Of a DNA stretch of 64,000 nt, positions 22,649 through 35,263 are shown piece by piece. The notes beneath the pieces are model-generated. The model had not been told where the DNA came from, searched no databases, and saw only the letters and a program-made list of their open reading frames with translations. This stretch comes from Diabrotica undecimpunctata (lineage: Eukaryota; Arthropoda; Insecta; Coleoptera; Chrysomelidae): contig NC_092809.1 in the NCBI RefSeq assembly GCF_040954645.1, positions 66,960,141 to 67,024,140 on the forward strand, written 5' to 3'. The position numbers and the translations under genes were made by a program. How positions within the stretch are numbered: position 1 is the first letter of the stretch; each line of letters starts with the position of its first letter.

Positions 22649-22960
22649 TGTATAATAGCAATATTATATATCAATTACAGTGTTTAGGTTGCCAGGGATG
22701 TTATATTGGACAAATCGGACAGTGGCTTAAACAGCGGATAAGACAACACAGAAATGACTGCAATAGAAGAAATAAAACATGCGCTGTTGTATAAAACAGA
22801 CCACCAGTTTGATTATGATAACGTGAAAATATTGTAATCATTAAGCAATTACAAAAATAGATTGTTTCTCGAGATGTGTCATATATCAATCGAACGAAGA
22901 ATATTATGAATAATAAAACAGACACTAGTAATCTAATATATTTTAAATACTTTATAGTAA

Positions 22961-23845
22961 CGTCAAAAATAGCATATAGTTATTATTTAACATACAGTTA
23001 CAATTCAGGCAATTAGAGTATATTAAATCTCAGTTTTATTGTCAGGGCATTGAGCTTTCAATAATCTGAGCGTTATAAGGTTTCATCATATTTCTAGTTT
23101 ACGGTGTTCAACCAGATAAAATTCCTTGTGCAAGGTATTAAATTTAATCCATGGTCTACGTATACTGGTATTAAATGTCCAAGACGTAATTAAAGTATTT
23201 AAACCACAAATATGAATTGCAATCTTGAGAACTGGTGTTATAAACTTTAAGCCCTAATACGAAAAATGTAATGCTGTTTGGGGCTTCAAAAACCAATGTG
23301 ACTAAATATTTTCATCGATCTGGTACAAAACGAAAAATGTTACAAGGTTATTTTCGTTGGTTAAAACTAAAAGAAGTAAAATAATTTATATATGAAAAAT
23401 GGTCTAAAAAGTTTAACAAAAGCACTCAGATTAATTTTGCTAATAGGCATTACATTTACATCGTTTCCCCTTAAATTGTGATATAGGTAAAGATGTATAC
23501 AACGCTAGACGATATATGTTTAATGCCAGAAAGAGAATTGAACATTGAGAAGGATGTGATTGGAGACAGCCAATAAGTAATTCTGGAATGTAATAGGCCC
23601 AAAAAAATTCACAAAATAATAACCTTACAGTTCTAAATATTATAAGGGAAAACGCTAAAATGGCAGAGTAACATTATTGAAATTACTTACTTCAAAAAAT
23701 TCAATAAATTTAAAAAGAAAATAAACAAATCAAAAGCATTAAAAAATTTAAGTAACTGTTGGATTCGACCGATACTTGATGGAAATTCATTTTATCTAAC
23801 AATAAAATACCGAAAAAATTTTGGTTTTAAAACTTCCACAAAATT
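22961..23845. other. AT-rich stretch, no gene seen
   Basis: No coding or RNA feature recognised. Confidence 0.45.
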
Positions 23846-23849
23846 TATT

Positions 23850-24420
23850 ATAGTTTATCATCAGTGCAGCTATTTCAGCAGAGTGCTTTTCTCAAGTGAT
23901 CTGTTTTTGGCATGTGTTTACACTTTATAGTCTTCAACTGAGTAAGTTGAGGAGGGCAGAATTGTTTGTCCCAAGTTGGTCAATCAGAATTATGTAAGTA
24001 TTTTTTACTTTGTTAATTTCCATAGATTCTAATAAAGATAGCTTAAGACCTTTATTTTGAAATTGGTCATTAAAAGAATGATTATGATCTAGCAGGTGAG
24101 GTGCGTACGTAGAATCTGTTTTTCTATTATTAAAGGACCTTTTGTGCTCTGCTATGCGTTTGATAAACGTTCTACCAGTTTGACCGATGTAAGTTCGAAT
24201 GTAAGAGAAGGAGACAGTCGCCACATTCAAGTTTGTATACACCACTGTGTAAGTTCTTTTTCTTTTGTACTTGTTGACCTTAATATATTTGTCTAAGGTG
24301 TTGTTTGTTCTTAAGACTGGTGTTATTGTTGTGGTGGCTATTTTTGTTGATATCTTGCCTGCATATGTAATCGAGCAGAAGCTACTAGTTTTTTTTTTCT
24401 ATTTGTGGAAATACTAAAAA
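23850..24420 (-). pseudogene. Penelope-like element 3' part with GIY-YIG nuclease
   Basis: The minus-strand frame 23934-24245 gives TYIGQTGRTFIKRIAEHKRS, then a YAPHLLDHNHSF block, then LSLLESMEINKVKN. This is a well-preserved GIY-YIG domain of the PLE type (YIGQT, R..EH, H.F, LE.....K). The region 23850-23900 at its 3' side carries a tatcatcagtgcagct word similar to motifs in other repeats of this window. No RT part is attached. Confidence 0.78.
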
Positions 24421-24439
24421 CTTATATGTGCCAAACTGG

Positions 24440-24685
24440 TAATACTTTTAACAAATGAATAGTAGACCACAAAAGAGCTTTTAATAATAGAAAAATAGAT
24501 TCTACGTACGCCCTTCACCTTCTAGACCATAATTATTCTTTTAATGACCAATTTCAAATTCATCACGTTCAAAATAATGCCTTAAGCTATTTTTATTAGA
24601 ATCTATGGAAATTAACAAATTAAAAAATACAGATATAATTCTGAATGACCAGGAGCATTGAGTCTGTTATTATTAAATTTAAATA
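24440..24685 (+). pseudogene. Second Penelope-like GIY-YIG fragment, opposite orientation
   Basis: The plus strand reads TYMCQTGNTFNK, VDHKRAFNNRKIDSTYALHL and LDHNYSFNDQF, a diverged copy of the minus-strand nuclease at 23934-24245, with a stop inside. The two copies face each other as an inverted pair about 200 bp apart. Confidence 0.7.
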
Positions 24686-24689
24686 ATAA

Positions 24690-27240
24690 ATAAAAATGTT
24701 ACAAAGAATACAAAAAAGAGAATTTATGGAAATAAATAAACAAAAAAAGAACAAAATTACAATAACCAAAACGTATTTCACGAAAAAAATGTGTGGATTT
24801 ACGAGACTGGACAGTGTTTACAAGATTTACCTAGATTTTAAAAAAATACTTCAGATACACCACTGTACTGATACTATAATTTTATATAAATTATTAAACT
24901 TTACATTTACCTTAAAATGTTTACCACTACACTTTAATAGAAGGGTGGTCTCTTAGGCCTTTCATATGTCCAAGTTAACTGGGCGTTACTAATTCAAAGT
25001 TTGTCAATAATTAGCATCCCTTGTATTAGTAGGGAGCAGCCCATGCAATTTTAATGTTTGTTTCATTGATTTTGCTAGTATGTCATCTCGCTGATCTTTA
25101 ACACTGCAAAGTCTGTTGTTCATTGTTGTGTTCCTACTTCCCACTGAGCTTCCTAGACACAATCAACAACACAAACCATATGGGATCATATAATATTTGA
25201 GGTATTTTTTGTTTCACGTTATTGTATATATAAATATCATAATTTGGTGCCCCCAAATATATAGCATATATAATTTTATATAAAAACTGAGTGTTACTTA
25301 AACGCGTTGTCCTCAAAATCATGTTTATATATACATATACTTGATATGAGTATACACACAGATATTAAATGAACAAGACAAAATTATAGGAACCTAAACC
25401 GCAAACACGAATTGTAATCATGAGAACTGTGTACGGAGGTCATTAAACGATCCCTAACCCTTGCCGGAGCCACAAAAATGACTATATTTATTCACATTTT
25501 TTCAAGAAATTTCGGTCGGAGTCACCCACTTTAATGAATTGTGTTTCCTAATGCCAGACTACCAAATAACAGTAATTTACGTGTTAGATTCAGGACTGAG
25601 GGCCATTATGTTTATTTTAATTTGTAAGGATTTGATAGATAAAACGCTGGGTCGTATATTTATACTGCTTTTAATGCCGAAAAGCTATAAACTTTAACTG
25701 GTTATTAATAGTGAGATTACACAAAATTATACATGTGACCCCTTAACGCGCTGTGTCAGACTTTTTCCAAGTTTAAATGATGTTTAATGGGTTTGCATAA
25801 TGTTGCATCCTTTAGAATCTTAATATTAAAATGGCCTCAGGTAGTACATTTTGTGTAAAACCTACTCTTTGTTGAAAATTATCATAATCTGCCTAAATGT
25901 CCAACTCGAGCTTTGATGTTTTTCTAATTTTTTGCCCTGGATATCAAAATTATAATATAATAACAGTTCTGCATGCATAGACTTCCTTTATTTTTATTTT
26001 ATTCTAATTTAAAATTATTTTTTTCAGGTTAGTGTTGACTTCAAATTATTTGTAGCACGTAACCCATGGTGAGTTTGATTTTGTTACTATTTTTAAAAGC
26101 AATTTTTATTTTCCTTGCTTTTTGACTCAATCATATAATAAATTATTTTGATAGCTCATGTGTACTTTGTATAACATTTGTAACAAAGCTTTAAACTTAG
26201 TATTAACATTTGTTCAAGTGACATATCCGTTACGGAGGTTGTCATTCTTCATTATCTCTTTAACTTTTGTATAAACTGTAACTAAAGAGCTATTTTGTGG
26301 CAAGAGTTCGATTGGAATTATAGACCCTCACACATTGGAATAAATCTAGGCTTATAAGATTGGGTACACCTAAATATTAGCATACACCAATAAGCATAAA
26401 CGCATTCGTAAATAGTACACTCATCACCACAATAAAACTAGGGATTTTAAAATAGACCTGGAGATATTTGCAAACTGACCACTGGCCTACATGCTCCCCG
26501 TGCCAAGTAAATAAAATAAAATGCTTTCAAACAGCTAATAAGGTTTAAAAAAATATTTCAAGTACGGATGTATTAAATACAAATGCAATGCATTCGCTTG
26601 ATATTCCTCGAAATTCTATTAATGGTTACCTAAAACTGTGAAAAGACAAATTCTCTTGGATAGTGAATTGCTCATTGATTACCTCTAATACGTCAAATGG
26701 GCCACTCACCATAAGATACATAAATAATTATATCAGTTAAATTTTAAAGGAATTTGTTTAAAATAATTTCTGAATTTAATAGATGACGCTGTAACCAGAA
26801 ATGTGACAGGTAACAGACAATCTTCCGCATTAGAAACCAGCACCTTGGAGCAAAAATGTTGGTGATGAGTTTACCTATCTACGGTGATGAGTTTACCAGT
26901 CTCCAAATGATGCTGGTGATCAGTTTGCTATATCTCACAGGGTCATATAATTTTATGGGAGGCTGTAAAGTGATGAGTTTATACACGTCCATAAGAATTA
27001 GATTAGAAGAGTTATTTGTAACCTTATTCGATTCTACACTGTTCTGTGACTTTTGTACGATAATCCGTGAAGCAGTTATTAGAGTAGTGGTTAATACCAA
27101 ATTATATTTGAATAATAACATTAAAAAGTGCAAAAACAGTACGTATCCGGCTACTTAACTGCTTGGTACTCGGACTCTACAAGACTACCTATTTTGGCTT
27201 TGGCTTGAAACCTTTAGCCACGTAATTACATATAAATATT
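24690..27240. other. AT-rich stretch, no recognised gene
   Basis: An 86-residue plus-strand frame (24696-24956) is lysine-rich with no recognisable family. Near 26863-26985 the word gtgatgagttta occurs three times at irregular spacing. Nothing else was supported. Confidence 0.45.
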
Positions 27241-27404
27241 ACTATTCATTCATACAGGATTGTACAAGGAGGACACTTTTCACGCTCAGGGATTCATCAG
27301 AGCGGCTTTATTGTAACAAACAAGACATAAACCACGGTTAGGTAGGTGGGCAACATATATGGTAAACATACAAAGGAAATGTTCACGCATACGATCAATT
27401 TTAC

Positions 27405-27880
27405 ACTCATACCTTTAATTTAATTTTTACAAAAAATATCATAATTATTTTAAATATTTTTATATTGTCTTCACTTAATAGAAGATTTACGTTTAATGGT
27501 GTACTTAAACCATCTTTTATCAATTCTTTTAGCAGCCACGTGCTTGTATTACGATGTAGTGGGCAGTTGAAGAATATGTGATTTAAATCAGCTATACTAG
27601 TTCCACACTCACATCGGTCTGTTGGGAGAACTCCTATTTTGTGTAGATGTTTCGGAAAACATCCATGATCTACTTTTAATCTTAAGACAGTTGACACTGT
27701 GTTTCTGCTTAGTGTGACATCTTTGTAAAATTGTTTTACATCTACTGTTGGTTGTAATTTGTATAAATTAGTGCCCCTGATTTCACCAAACTGAATCCAT
27801 TGTCTGTCCCATTTAAATTTAATATGTTGTTTGATATATGCAAGTAGGTCACATGTGTTAAATTCTTCTATCACCATATG
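27405..27880 (-). pseudogene. Jockey/R1-type LINE C-terminal domain, open frame
   Basis: A 156-residue minus-strand frame (27407-27877) reads FKWDRQWIQFGEIRGTNLYKLQP, then RNTVSTVLRLKVDHGCFPKHLHKIGVLP, then CECGTSIADLNHIFFNCPLH. This is the C-terminal region of Jockey/R1-like LINE proteins after RNase H or RT: the W...W segment, the 'RLR..H' segment, and the C.C....D..HI...C zinc knuckle. The zinc ligands are intact. RT and RNase H are absent upstream (above 27880), so it is a 5'-truncated copy, though this tail has no internal stop. Confidence 0.72.
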
Positions 27881-28900
27881 TGGGTGCTGTAATGGATTTT
27901 TAGCTATTGAATAAAGCTATAAACCGTAATTTGATCTTCGGACAAAAACTACTGAAATTTGTTTAATATCAAAAAAAGTTAATTTTTAACCCAGAAGTTG
28001 GGATTGGTTATCGGTTATCCTAATCATAACCGATAACCAGGTATCGGTTAGGATTTTCCAAATTCCTGTTAGCAACTCTTGGGTCGTAACTAAATATCTT
28101 AAGCTGTTTGGTAGTTGGTTATCTTCCCCTACAGAAGCTTGTTCGCTTATCATATTATTTTTATAATTAGTAATAATCATTGATTATTTAAATCGTTAAA
28201 ATTCCGATACGTTACATATTTTCAAAATTTTATTAATTTTAATAAATTTTATGAAATCTCCCAGGACATAAATTTTAATTCTCATAAATCTTTTTCCCAC
28301 GAAATCATTTTACCAACAAGGCCAAAAACTTGTTTATTTTGACTTACAGTTAACGTCATCAGTACTTACTCTAATTTTCGTAAAAGCCCTTTTTAAACAT
28401 TTACCGTCTTATTTTCGGACCACACACCAAAATAACGGTATTTTTCTATTTAAATATTTTTCTATAAAAAGGCCTACTCTTTCTTTGTTATCCATTTTTC
28501 GCTGAGCAGTATGTAGTGAAGATCGATTAGTGTATTTTGGAAATCCTTGCCAAAGGGTAAGATATTTTTTATACCTTAATAATAATCCAAGCATAATCCA
28601 AGAATAATCCAATGTTGGTCCAAATGTAAATCTAAGTATAATCCAATCGTGGTCATGTTAATTTAAAGTCAATCGAGATTTAAATCTTAAATTAAACTTA
28701 AGTTAGCTCCAAACGTAGTCCCAGTCTATCTCACGTCTTGCCCAGGTGAGTACTTTTTCTTATATGTATTGTCAGACTATTTAAGTAAAGTTATTTCAAG
28801 TTAAGAAAGTAAACTAATATGATAGACTGATATAAATGTATATTTTCATAAATTAAGTAAGATTAAAAAAATAAATATGAAGATATAAAGCCTTAATAGG
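27881..28900. other. AT-rich stretch, no gene seen
   Basis: No domain or RNA gene was recognised. Near 28007-28052 a short self-complementary cluster around ggttatcggttatcc / ccgataaccagg is present. Confidence 0.45.
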
Positions 28901-28904
28901 TTGT

Positions 28905-28945
28905 TCATCAGATTTATTGCACAGGGTCATCAGATTTATTGCACA
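28905..28945. repeat. 22-bp tandem duplication
   Basis: tcatcagatttattgcaca occurs at 28905-28923 and again at 28927-28945. The second copy is part of the hairpin described next. Confidence 0.8.
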
Positions 28946-29035
28946 TCGAGAAATGTGGAATATTTCTAATGTTCTCTAATTCTCTCCTTAAAAAACATTC
29001 CAACATTTTCGATGTGCAAGAAAGCCGATGACCCT
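28923..29035. repeat. 113-nt imperfect hairpin
   Basis: The left arm 28923-28962 (agggtcatcagatttattgc...) pairs with the right arm 28996-29035 (...gaaagccgatgaccct), about 85% complementary over 40 bp with a roughly 33-nt loop. The size would suit a MITE or a pre-miRNA-like hairpin; nothing in the sequence decides between them. Confidence 0.6.
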
Positions 29036-29039
29036 CACA

Positions 29040-30890
29040 CAGTAGCATAGCATAATTGAACGTTTTAGTATTGAATGATGCACTATGTAATTGAAGTAGG
29101 TACTATGTAACTACATTTCTTGTATCGGCATGTAAATACAGTTTATATATTCGTTCCTGTGCCGCCAAAAAAGGGTAGGCCAAATAACTTATTCACATTT
29201 CGCATAGACTAGTCTGCTGCTCGCATCTTAATTATCATTCTATACTAATTATTCGGCATCCTTGGCATTCTCTTGATTTCGCTATATTAATGTTAATTTC
29301 TTCAACCAAAATCAAGCTCATCGGCTAATTGGAACCATATGTCTAATGGAGTAGTCCTCATACTGTTTGTCTTTTTTATATACTATTGTGGAAGATGACG
29401 TGATAATTTATTTATTAAGTTGTCTCATTTTGTCCAAATTTTATATGTTTTTTAACTACAGTGTCTTTTTACCGCTTGTACCACTAACTGGATAGTCTTT
29501 TGTGAGATATAAGTTTCTCTGAAGCTAAAATCATTCGTTCTTTTAGACATTATTTTCTTATGAAATAATCTTGTATTTGACCTTGTGTGATGTCGCTTTT
29601 TGTAGTCATCTTTCAAAGCCTAATTAATTAAACATTACCCAAACTGTTTTTAAATCTTACCAAACCTACCGTAATTTACATTATTTTCTGACCTGTCAAC
29701 CAAATGATAAGTTTAAACACAAAAGGCTTAAATTTGTATCGCCGATATCTTTCCAAAGATTCGTGCAGATTTAAAATCAGCCCATTGTTATATAATTCTT
29801 TGTAATTAGTTATCAAACCAACAGGAAATAACTACGTAATCAATTTCTTTATTTGTTTTATGCCTATACATTGAATCAAATATACTGGATAAATACCTCA
29901 ACGCATACTTGTCCAAAAAATATTTTATTTATATCGTGAACAACTTTCCGAAGCGGGCATAAATCCATCCTTAGTCGACTCAGAAATCCAGAACTGCGTA
30001 GGTAATAAAATTTAAAGACATAAAATTATTCAAAGAATGCTACATTTTGAGGAGGATTCCTCAATAAAATGCGTACCCAATACAAGATTCGATGCCATCC
30101 CAAAAAAATAAATTTATTTTAATATCTTGACCAAAAAACAAATGTTACGAAGGAACTGCCAACATAGCTACCGTTTCGGTAGAAATATTCACACAAAAAA
30201 CCGACCCAGGCCACATATTAAAAATATCTTTCTCTCGAACCGGAATGACCGGGAGCCACAAAGAATCAAGTTACAAACGCAGGACACTCGCTCAGGTCTT
30301 TGATAGCTAGTCCAACGGAATTAACGAAAAAACGAAGTTTAATTTAAAATTATTACGTCAAAGGATATACGTATTTTTTGTGAATTTTTATCCTTTATTG
30401 AGTGGCGGACTAAAGAATTTTACCTTTTACTAGAAATATGGGAAGGATTTTATGTTTATAAATAACCAGGTTTTAAAATTTCAAGTCAGATATACCATCC
30501 ACCATCATAATGTGCCAGATATTTTTTTCAAAAAATTGTTCCAAAAAAATATCTACCAAGGATTTTCAGTAAAGTCATAATATGACTAGGGATTTCAGAT
30601 TAAGGTGTTTGTAAAATAAATTTTTTTAAATCCTCGGTTCTCTATCACCTTGCAATATAAAAAAATCTCGATATTGGAACAAAAGAAATGGTCTACTCTA
30701 TGGGAGTGTATTGGCATCTCTCCTTTATGTCATCTATAAAAACCAACTACTGTGCCATCGACACATTTTATCTATGGTGATACACAATATTTACCAAACC
30801 AAATCATTCAAAACCCGAAGTGTGCGCTTACCACCTAAACAATTGGTATGCTAGGAAAAGTTGCCGCATACATAACATCAGGAGGTTAGG
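29040..30890. other. AT-rich stretch, no gene seen
   Basis: No supported gene, RNA or element end. Confidence 0.5.
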
Positions 30891-30894
30891 TTAG

Positions 30895-31650
30895 GTTATA
30901 TGAGATTAACAATTGTCTAAGGACAACTTAGAAGACCTACAAGTTCTTATGAACAAAATCACGTATTACAGTAAACAATATTGAGTCACTATAAACGTTA
31001 AGAAGACAAAGCTTATGATAATTAGCAAAAAAAGGATAACTACAACTACCTCGGCACCATAATAAATGAAGAATCGACCAACAAACAGGAGATTAGAGCA
31101 CGCATCGGAAAAGCTAGATCCACCTTCAATCAGATGGGGGCCTTCTTCAAGAGTCATAACCTCTCTCTTGATACAAAAGTAAGAATGCTGCGATGCTACG
31201 TCTTCTCTGTGTCTTCTTATTTCTTTTTTATGGTGTTTAATCGTGGACCATGGACGAAGATATTTGCAAAAAACTGGAAGCATTTGAGATGTGGCTATAT
31301 CGGAGAATACTTAAGATCCCGTGGACTGACCGAGTCACAAATGAGGAGGTCATCAGAAGAATGAATATGAACCGAGAGGTACTGACCACCATCAAATCTC
31401 GAAAGTTACAATTCTTCGGACATATTATGCGAAATAAATCCAGATGCTCTCCTTCAAGCCACCCTGCAAGGAAAAATATTTGGAAAATGAGATGCAGGAA
31501 GAAGAAGAACATCTTGGTTAAAGAACCTCAGAATCTGGTTCAATACAACATATGTGCAGCTTTTCCGCGCTGCTGCAGATAAGATAAAGATTGCCATGAT
31601 CGTCAACATTCGTAACGGATAGGCACATCAAGAAGAAAAAGAAGAATGTT
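30895..31650 (+). pseudogene. RTE-like LINE 3' half
   Basis: Across frames: QVLMNKITYYSKQY and NVKKTKLMIISKKR (post-YADD RT block), YNYLGTIINEESTNKQEIRARI, STFNQMGAFFKS, LDTKVRMLRCYVFS, then CKKLEAFEMWLYRRILKIPW, TNEEVIRRMN and SRKLQFFGHIMRNKS (31250-31430). The copy ends with MIVNIRNG followed by a GAAGAA-rich tail (31600-31650), the typical 3' end of this family. Stops and frameshifts make it dead. It belongs to the same group as the fragments at 22296-22648 and 40690-42000. Confidence 0.82.
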
Positions 31651-32885
31651 AGATTAAATCACTATTAGATCTCCACTGCCAATAATAAAAATATCTTAGA
31701 GTAAGACTGGATCGGGCTCTTACATTTAATTTAAAATCCACTCCCAAGGTACAAAAGTCTAAATATCCCGTAAAAAGAAACAATACAATTTTGTTAACTG
31801 AAAATTAACAGAAAGTTAACTGGAAAAATTAGAGAGTTCAGTGTGTTCAGTTTAGCACTGTGCTAAGACCCTTAGCTCTGGCTTTATGTTAATATACAAA
31901 TCTGGTAATATAATTTTTTCTCTTGCAACTAAAAATTCGTTGATTAAATTTTGTATTTCTTAATATTTTTCAAAGGACAATATTTTTTCAAGCAGTGCTG
32001 ATTGTTTACTCTGATTTTCCAAGGACCACGCTTTTAAGATCAACTTTGTTGTTTACCATTGTGATCTCGACACAAAATTTGTTATTACTTCTTTTGTTTA
32101 ATTTTTTTTTACTTTTTTGAGCTGTTATCTGTCACATTAGAGAATTTTAGTTAATTACTAAATGTTTAGCAACATACCCTTCAAATAATTCCTGTTTCTC
32201 TCGTATAAATTTCGTTTTGTTTCTTTGTCCACAGATCTTCCATTTAAAAATCATTCTTCTTTCAGAATTATTTTCCTTTTTTTATTTTTATCTACTTTCT
32301 GGTGAGTTCTATTCTCTTTCTTATTTTATACAATGAAACTTAATCATCTTTTCGTTGACTCTTGCACTTTTTAATTGTAATTGAAGACTGCTTTCAGTTT
32401 GAATTTTATTTAATGAACTATTGAAGGAAGTAAATTTTTTACGGTTCTGGATAATGATGCATTGGTCTTTTCAAAAAAACTTTTCAGTAATCAATTCCAT
32501 TTATCTAAAATTCTTAATCCTACGTCTCTGAGGCGAACACGTTGAAGTAATAAAGTTCCGTGGAAGATGCACATTTTCCAGTTGATGCGATAGATAGCAT
32601 TGAAATTGAAATTAGCTGCTCATCGAACTTCACGAGAATAATTTCATTACGGGATAAAACTGATCTAATTGGCTCCCAATTGTTCTCAGCACTGGTGGTG
32701 TTCCATTTTCTTGAAGCCGGAATGGCTTTAACTTCTTAGCTGGCGTATTGTTCTCCCTACATCGCTTAACTGTTTCTGTTTCTATCGCTTGCAGTGATCG
32801 ATTTGCAAAGTAAACAGTTCGAGGATATTGTATGCAATGCATATTAATTACGGAATAATTACTGACACACTATCGAAACAGTGGA

Positions 32886-32887
<2 letters not shown>
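31651..32887. other. AT-rich stretch, no gene seen
   Basis: A 70-residue minus-strand frame (32630-32842) has no recognised motif. Nothing else was supported. Confidence 0.45.

Positions 32888-32951
<64 letters not shown>
32888..32951. repeat. (TA)n microsatellite
   Basis: About 64 bp of uninterrupted TA. Confidence 0.95.
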
Positions 32952-32955
<4 letters not shown>

Positions 32956-34230
32956 AAATACGGGACAAATCAAAAGGATATTGCTACTACATTATTTTAT
33001 TGGACATTTCACGATTTCATACAAATATTCATACATATTATTACAGATATACTGAATGCAATATATTTGAAACAGATGTTCCAGCTCTAATTAAAGATTT
33101 TTAAACAAATCAGGAATATAAATATGCAGTTAAATACAGTTAACACACCAAGTCTGAACTAGGACTTCAGAGGAACTTAAAGCCAAATAGTTATGTTATA
33201 TTTTGAAACGGCAGTAAAATATACCTTAATAACAACACACAATGAAATAGTTAATGTTACTATGATATTTTGAAAATAACTTTAGTAATAGTAACTATTC
33301 CAAAGAGTATATACAACACAAAATGATTACAGAAAAACAACAGCTTTAGTGTGAAGATAACTGTTGAACTATCAACATGCTTTGTTGCTAATTTAAGTTT
33401 CGGTCGTAACTAGTCAAAATTTTGATAACAAAAATGTTCCGTTATCAAACAATATTGTGATATAAGCCTGTTTAAAACAATGAACAATTCACAATAACAG
33501 CCGTTGTGCTAAAAGCCCATAGTAAGCGGTTGTGGTATCTAGACGTCGCGATAATTATAATCGAACGACAATCCCTCTTTGTAAAATGTTACTTGTTAAT
33601 TAGAAAGAAATATATGTATATTGATAATTCATTCACTCACCGATACAGTTATAGAAACTCACCGTTTAGAATATACACAAAATCACTTTTAAAATTGCTC
33701 TCACATTTACACATAAAGAAAACGTCTCTATTTTCCTGTGTTTAGTATTGTTGTTGTTGTAGCATAGTGTATAGTAGTACATAACTCCCTTTTTTTAAAT
33801 TGCCAAAAAAAATATTTATTATTGTACATTTTTACCTCTGGTGCTTATTAATTTGGTAGAAGTTTTCCCACTCGAAGAAAAATATTTCAACCCATCATAT
33901 GTGTGTGAGATTGGAAAAAATATATAGCGGATATAGCACTTTCAATGTTCCTTTAAGCTTAGATGAGATTAAGTTTGACCTAAATACCACAAAAAATTTT
34001 GCGAAATGAAAACCTATGTAAAATTGTTGTTCAACAAAGCTTATTAACAACATTAGAAATCCTAAGATTTTCTACTTGACGAAACTAAAATTTCGGTTCA
34101 GAGCCCCTGCATATGTCGCTCTGATAATACGTAATAAGGTTGAAATACGTATAAGCGGATGGCAGATGCCCTGCATTGAAATTAAATCTAAGACCATCTT
34201 TCTGTTAAAGCTCATTAAGTTTTTGTTTCA
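32952..34230. other. AT-rich stretch, no gene seen
   Basis: No coding or RNA feature recognised. Confidence 0.5.
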
Positions 34231-34234
34231 CCAC

Positions 34235-34400
34235 TTCATCTAGGATATACCGGACTTACCCACGGACACAGAATCAGTCGCAAAAATCCATATTTTTGTG
34301 ACAATTGTAATGTCTCACTTAGTAATAGACATAATGTACAAAGTACCACTTGGAAAGACAGACGACCTACCACTTCATTGGACCCAAAAGATAAATCTTA
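34235..34400 (+). pseudogene. LINE C-terminal zinc-knuckle fragment
   Basis: The plus strand reads GLTHGHRISRKNPYFCDNCN followed by VSLSNRHNVQ. This resembles the 'RIGHTRLTHG......C..C...L...HIL' tail of Jockey/LOA-type LINEs. Only this short piece survives. Confidence 0.55.
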
Positions 34401-34559
34401 TAAAAAATTGTAAAATTTGGCAAGATTTCCCAAAAACATTAATATATTAACAAAAATTTAGTATTTAGGAATTAAATGGTTTTATGTATATGTATATAGG
34501 TCGCTAATAACCGTGCATGTGAAAATTCACTTTGCCCAATTTACAAAAAAAGGTGACAT

Positions 34560-35258
34560 AAGTTTATAAAGAAGAACGACGCTACTAAATGTTGCATATA
34601 AAATAGATGGAAGGATATCAATGTTGATTCAGTAGATCAACATTGAATACAGTACATACAAGCAGAACGCTACGAATATACGAAATCTACAGTCGCCCTA
34701 TTCATTGACTTTAAAAAGTTTTAGACAGAATAAAACAGAAAGAAAAATATACAAGGCACTGCATGAAATGGAAAATAATGAAAAATTAGTATGATAAAAG
34801 TGATACTCAAAAAACAGAGAATAGGGTTAAAATAAATGGAAAAGAAAGAAGTGTTAACTCAGTGGTGGGAGCAAAAAGGGAACCCACTGTTATTACTGTG
34901 TTCAATACCCTTCTTAAAATTCTCATCAAAGAAGCCGGAATCAACAAAACAGTACTTATATATCAACTAAAAGAAAAAACGAACGCCTAACATTGGCTGA
35001 TGATAGTGCTTATAGCCAGAAGTAAATAAGAATTGAAAGATATATTAAAAATAATAGAATCGAAACCGAGAAAGAAAGAGACATAAATAAACGAAGAAAA
35101 GACCGAATGTATGAAAGGAAGTAAACGGGAATATATACAAGGACAATACCTGACATTGGTCACAGAAGAAAAAATATATAAATTCGAAGAAATAGAAAGA
35201 TTCCAGTACATAAGAGCGACATTTATCAGGAGACCAAATATATAGGAAGAAATCTAAG
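34560..35258 (+). pseudogene. RTE-like LINE reverse transcriptase remnant
   Basis: Broken frames give RRTTLLNVAYKIDGRIS (RT block 1-2, 'YRGI.LLNV.YKI'), LFIDFKK (catalytic D block, about 34697-34717), a LADD box near 35000 with IVLIARSK-like residues in shifted frame, then EEKTECMKG and FEEIERFQYIRATFI (35165-35230). The order matches RTE RT. Many indels; no frame longer than about 75 codons survives. Confidence 0.68.
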
Positions 35259-35263
35259 CTAGA

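Larger units (their letters stand above)
21620..22960 (+). pseudogene. Penelope-like retroelement, split by a LINE insertion
   Basis: In order: PINKDDYIEKTELLL and SRDPTSSIQT (N-terminal part of PLE RT), YCLPKMHK near 21815, NSPLRPIT and NYVLISLDVVSLFTNI (21845-22060; the first catalytic aspartate box). The middle of RT, including the YADD-type box, is deleted. The copy resumes with YIPILTKQLTSLF and IFSKIKDRTPVMYN (about 22160-22295), is interrupted by a minus-strand LINE fragment, and resumes in frame at 22657 with IIYQLQCLGCQGCYIGQIGQ and RIRQHRND, the GIY-YIG nuclease with its upstream cysteine block. Stops follow after about 22790. The 5' end is lost at the TA tract. Confidence 0.82.

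Noticed and set aside
24696..24956. 86-residue ORF as a host gene
   Set aside because: Lysine/isoleucine-rich, no motif, and follows directly on PLE debris.
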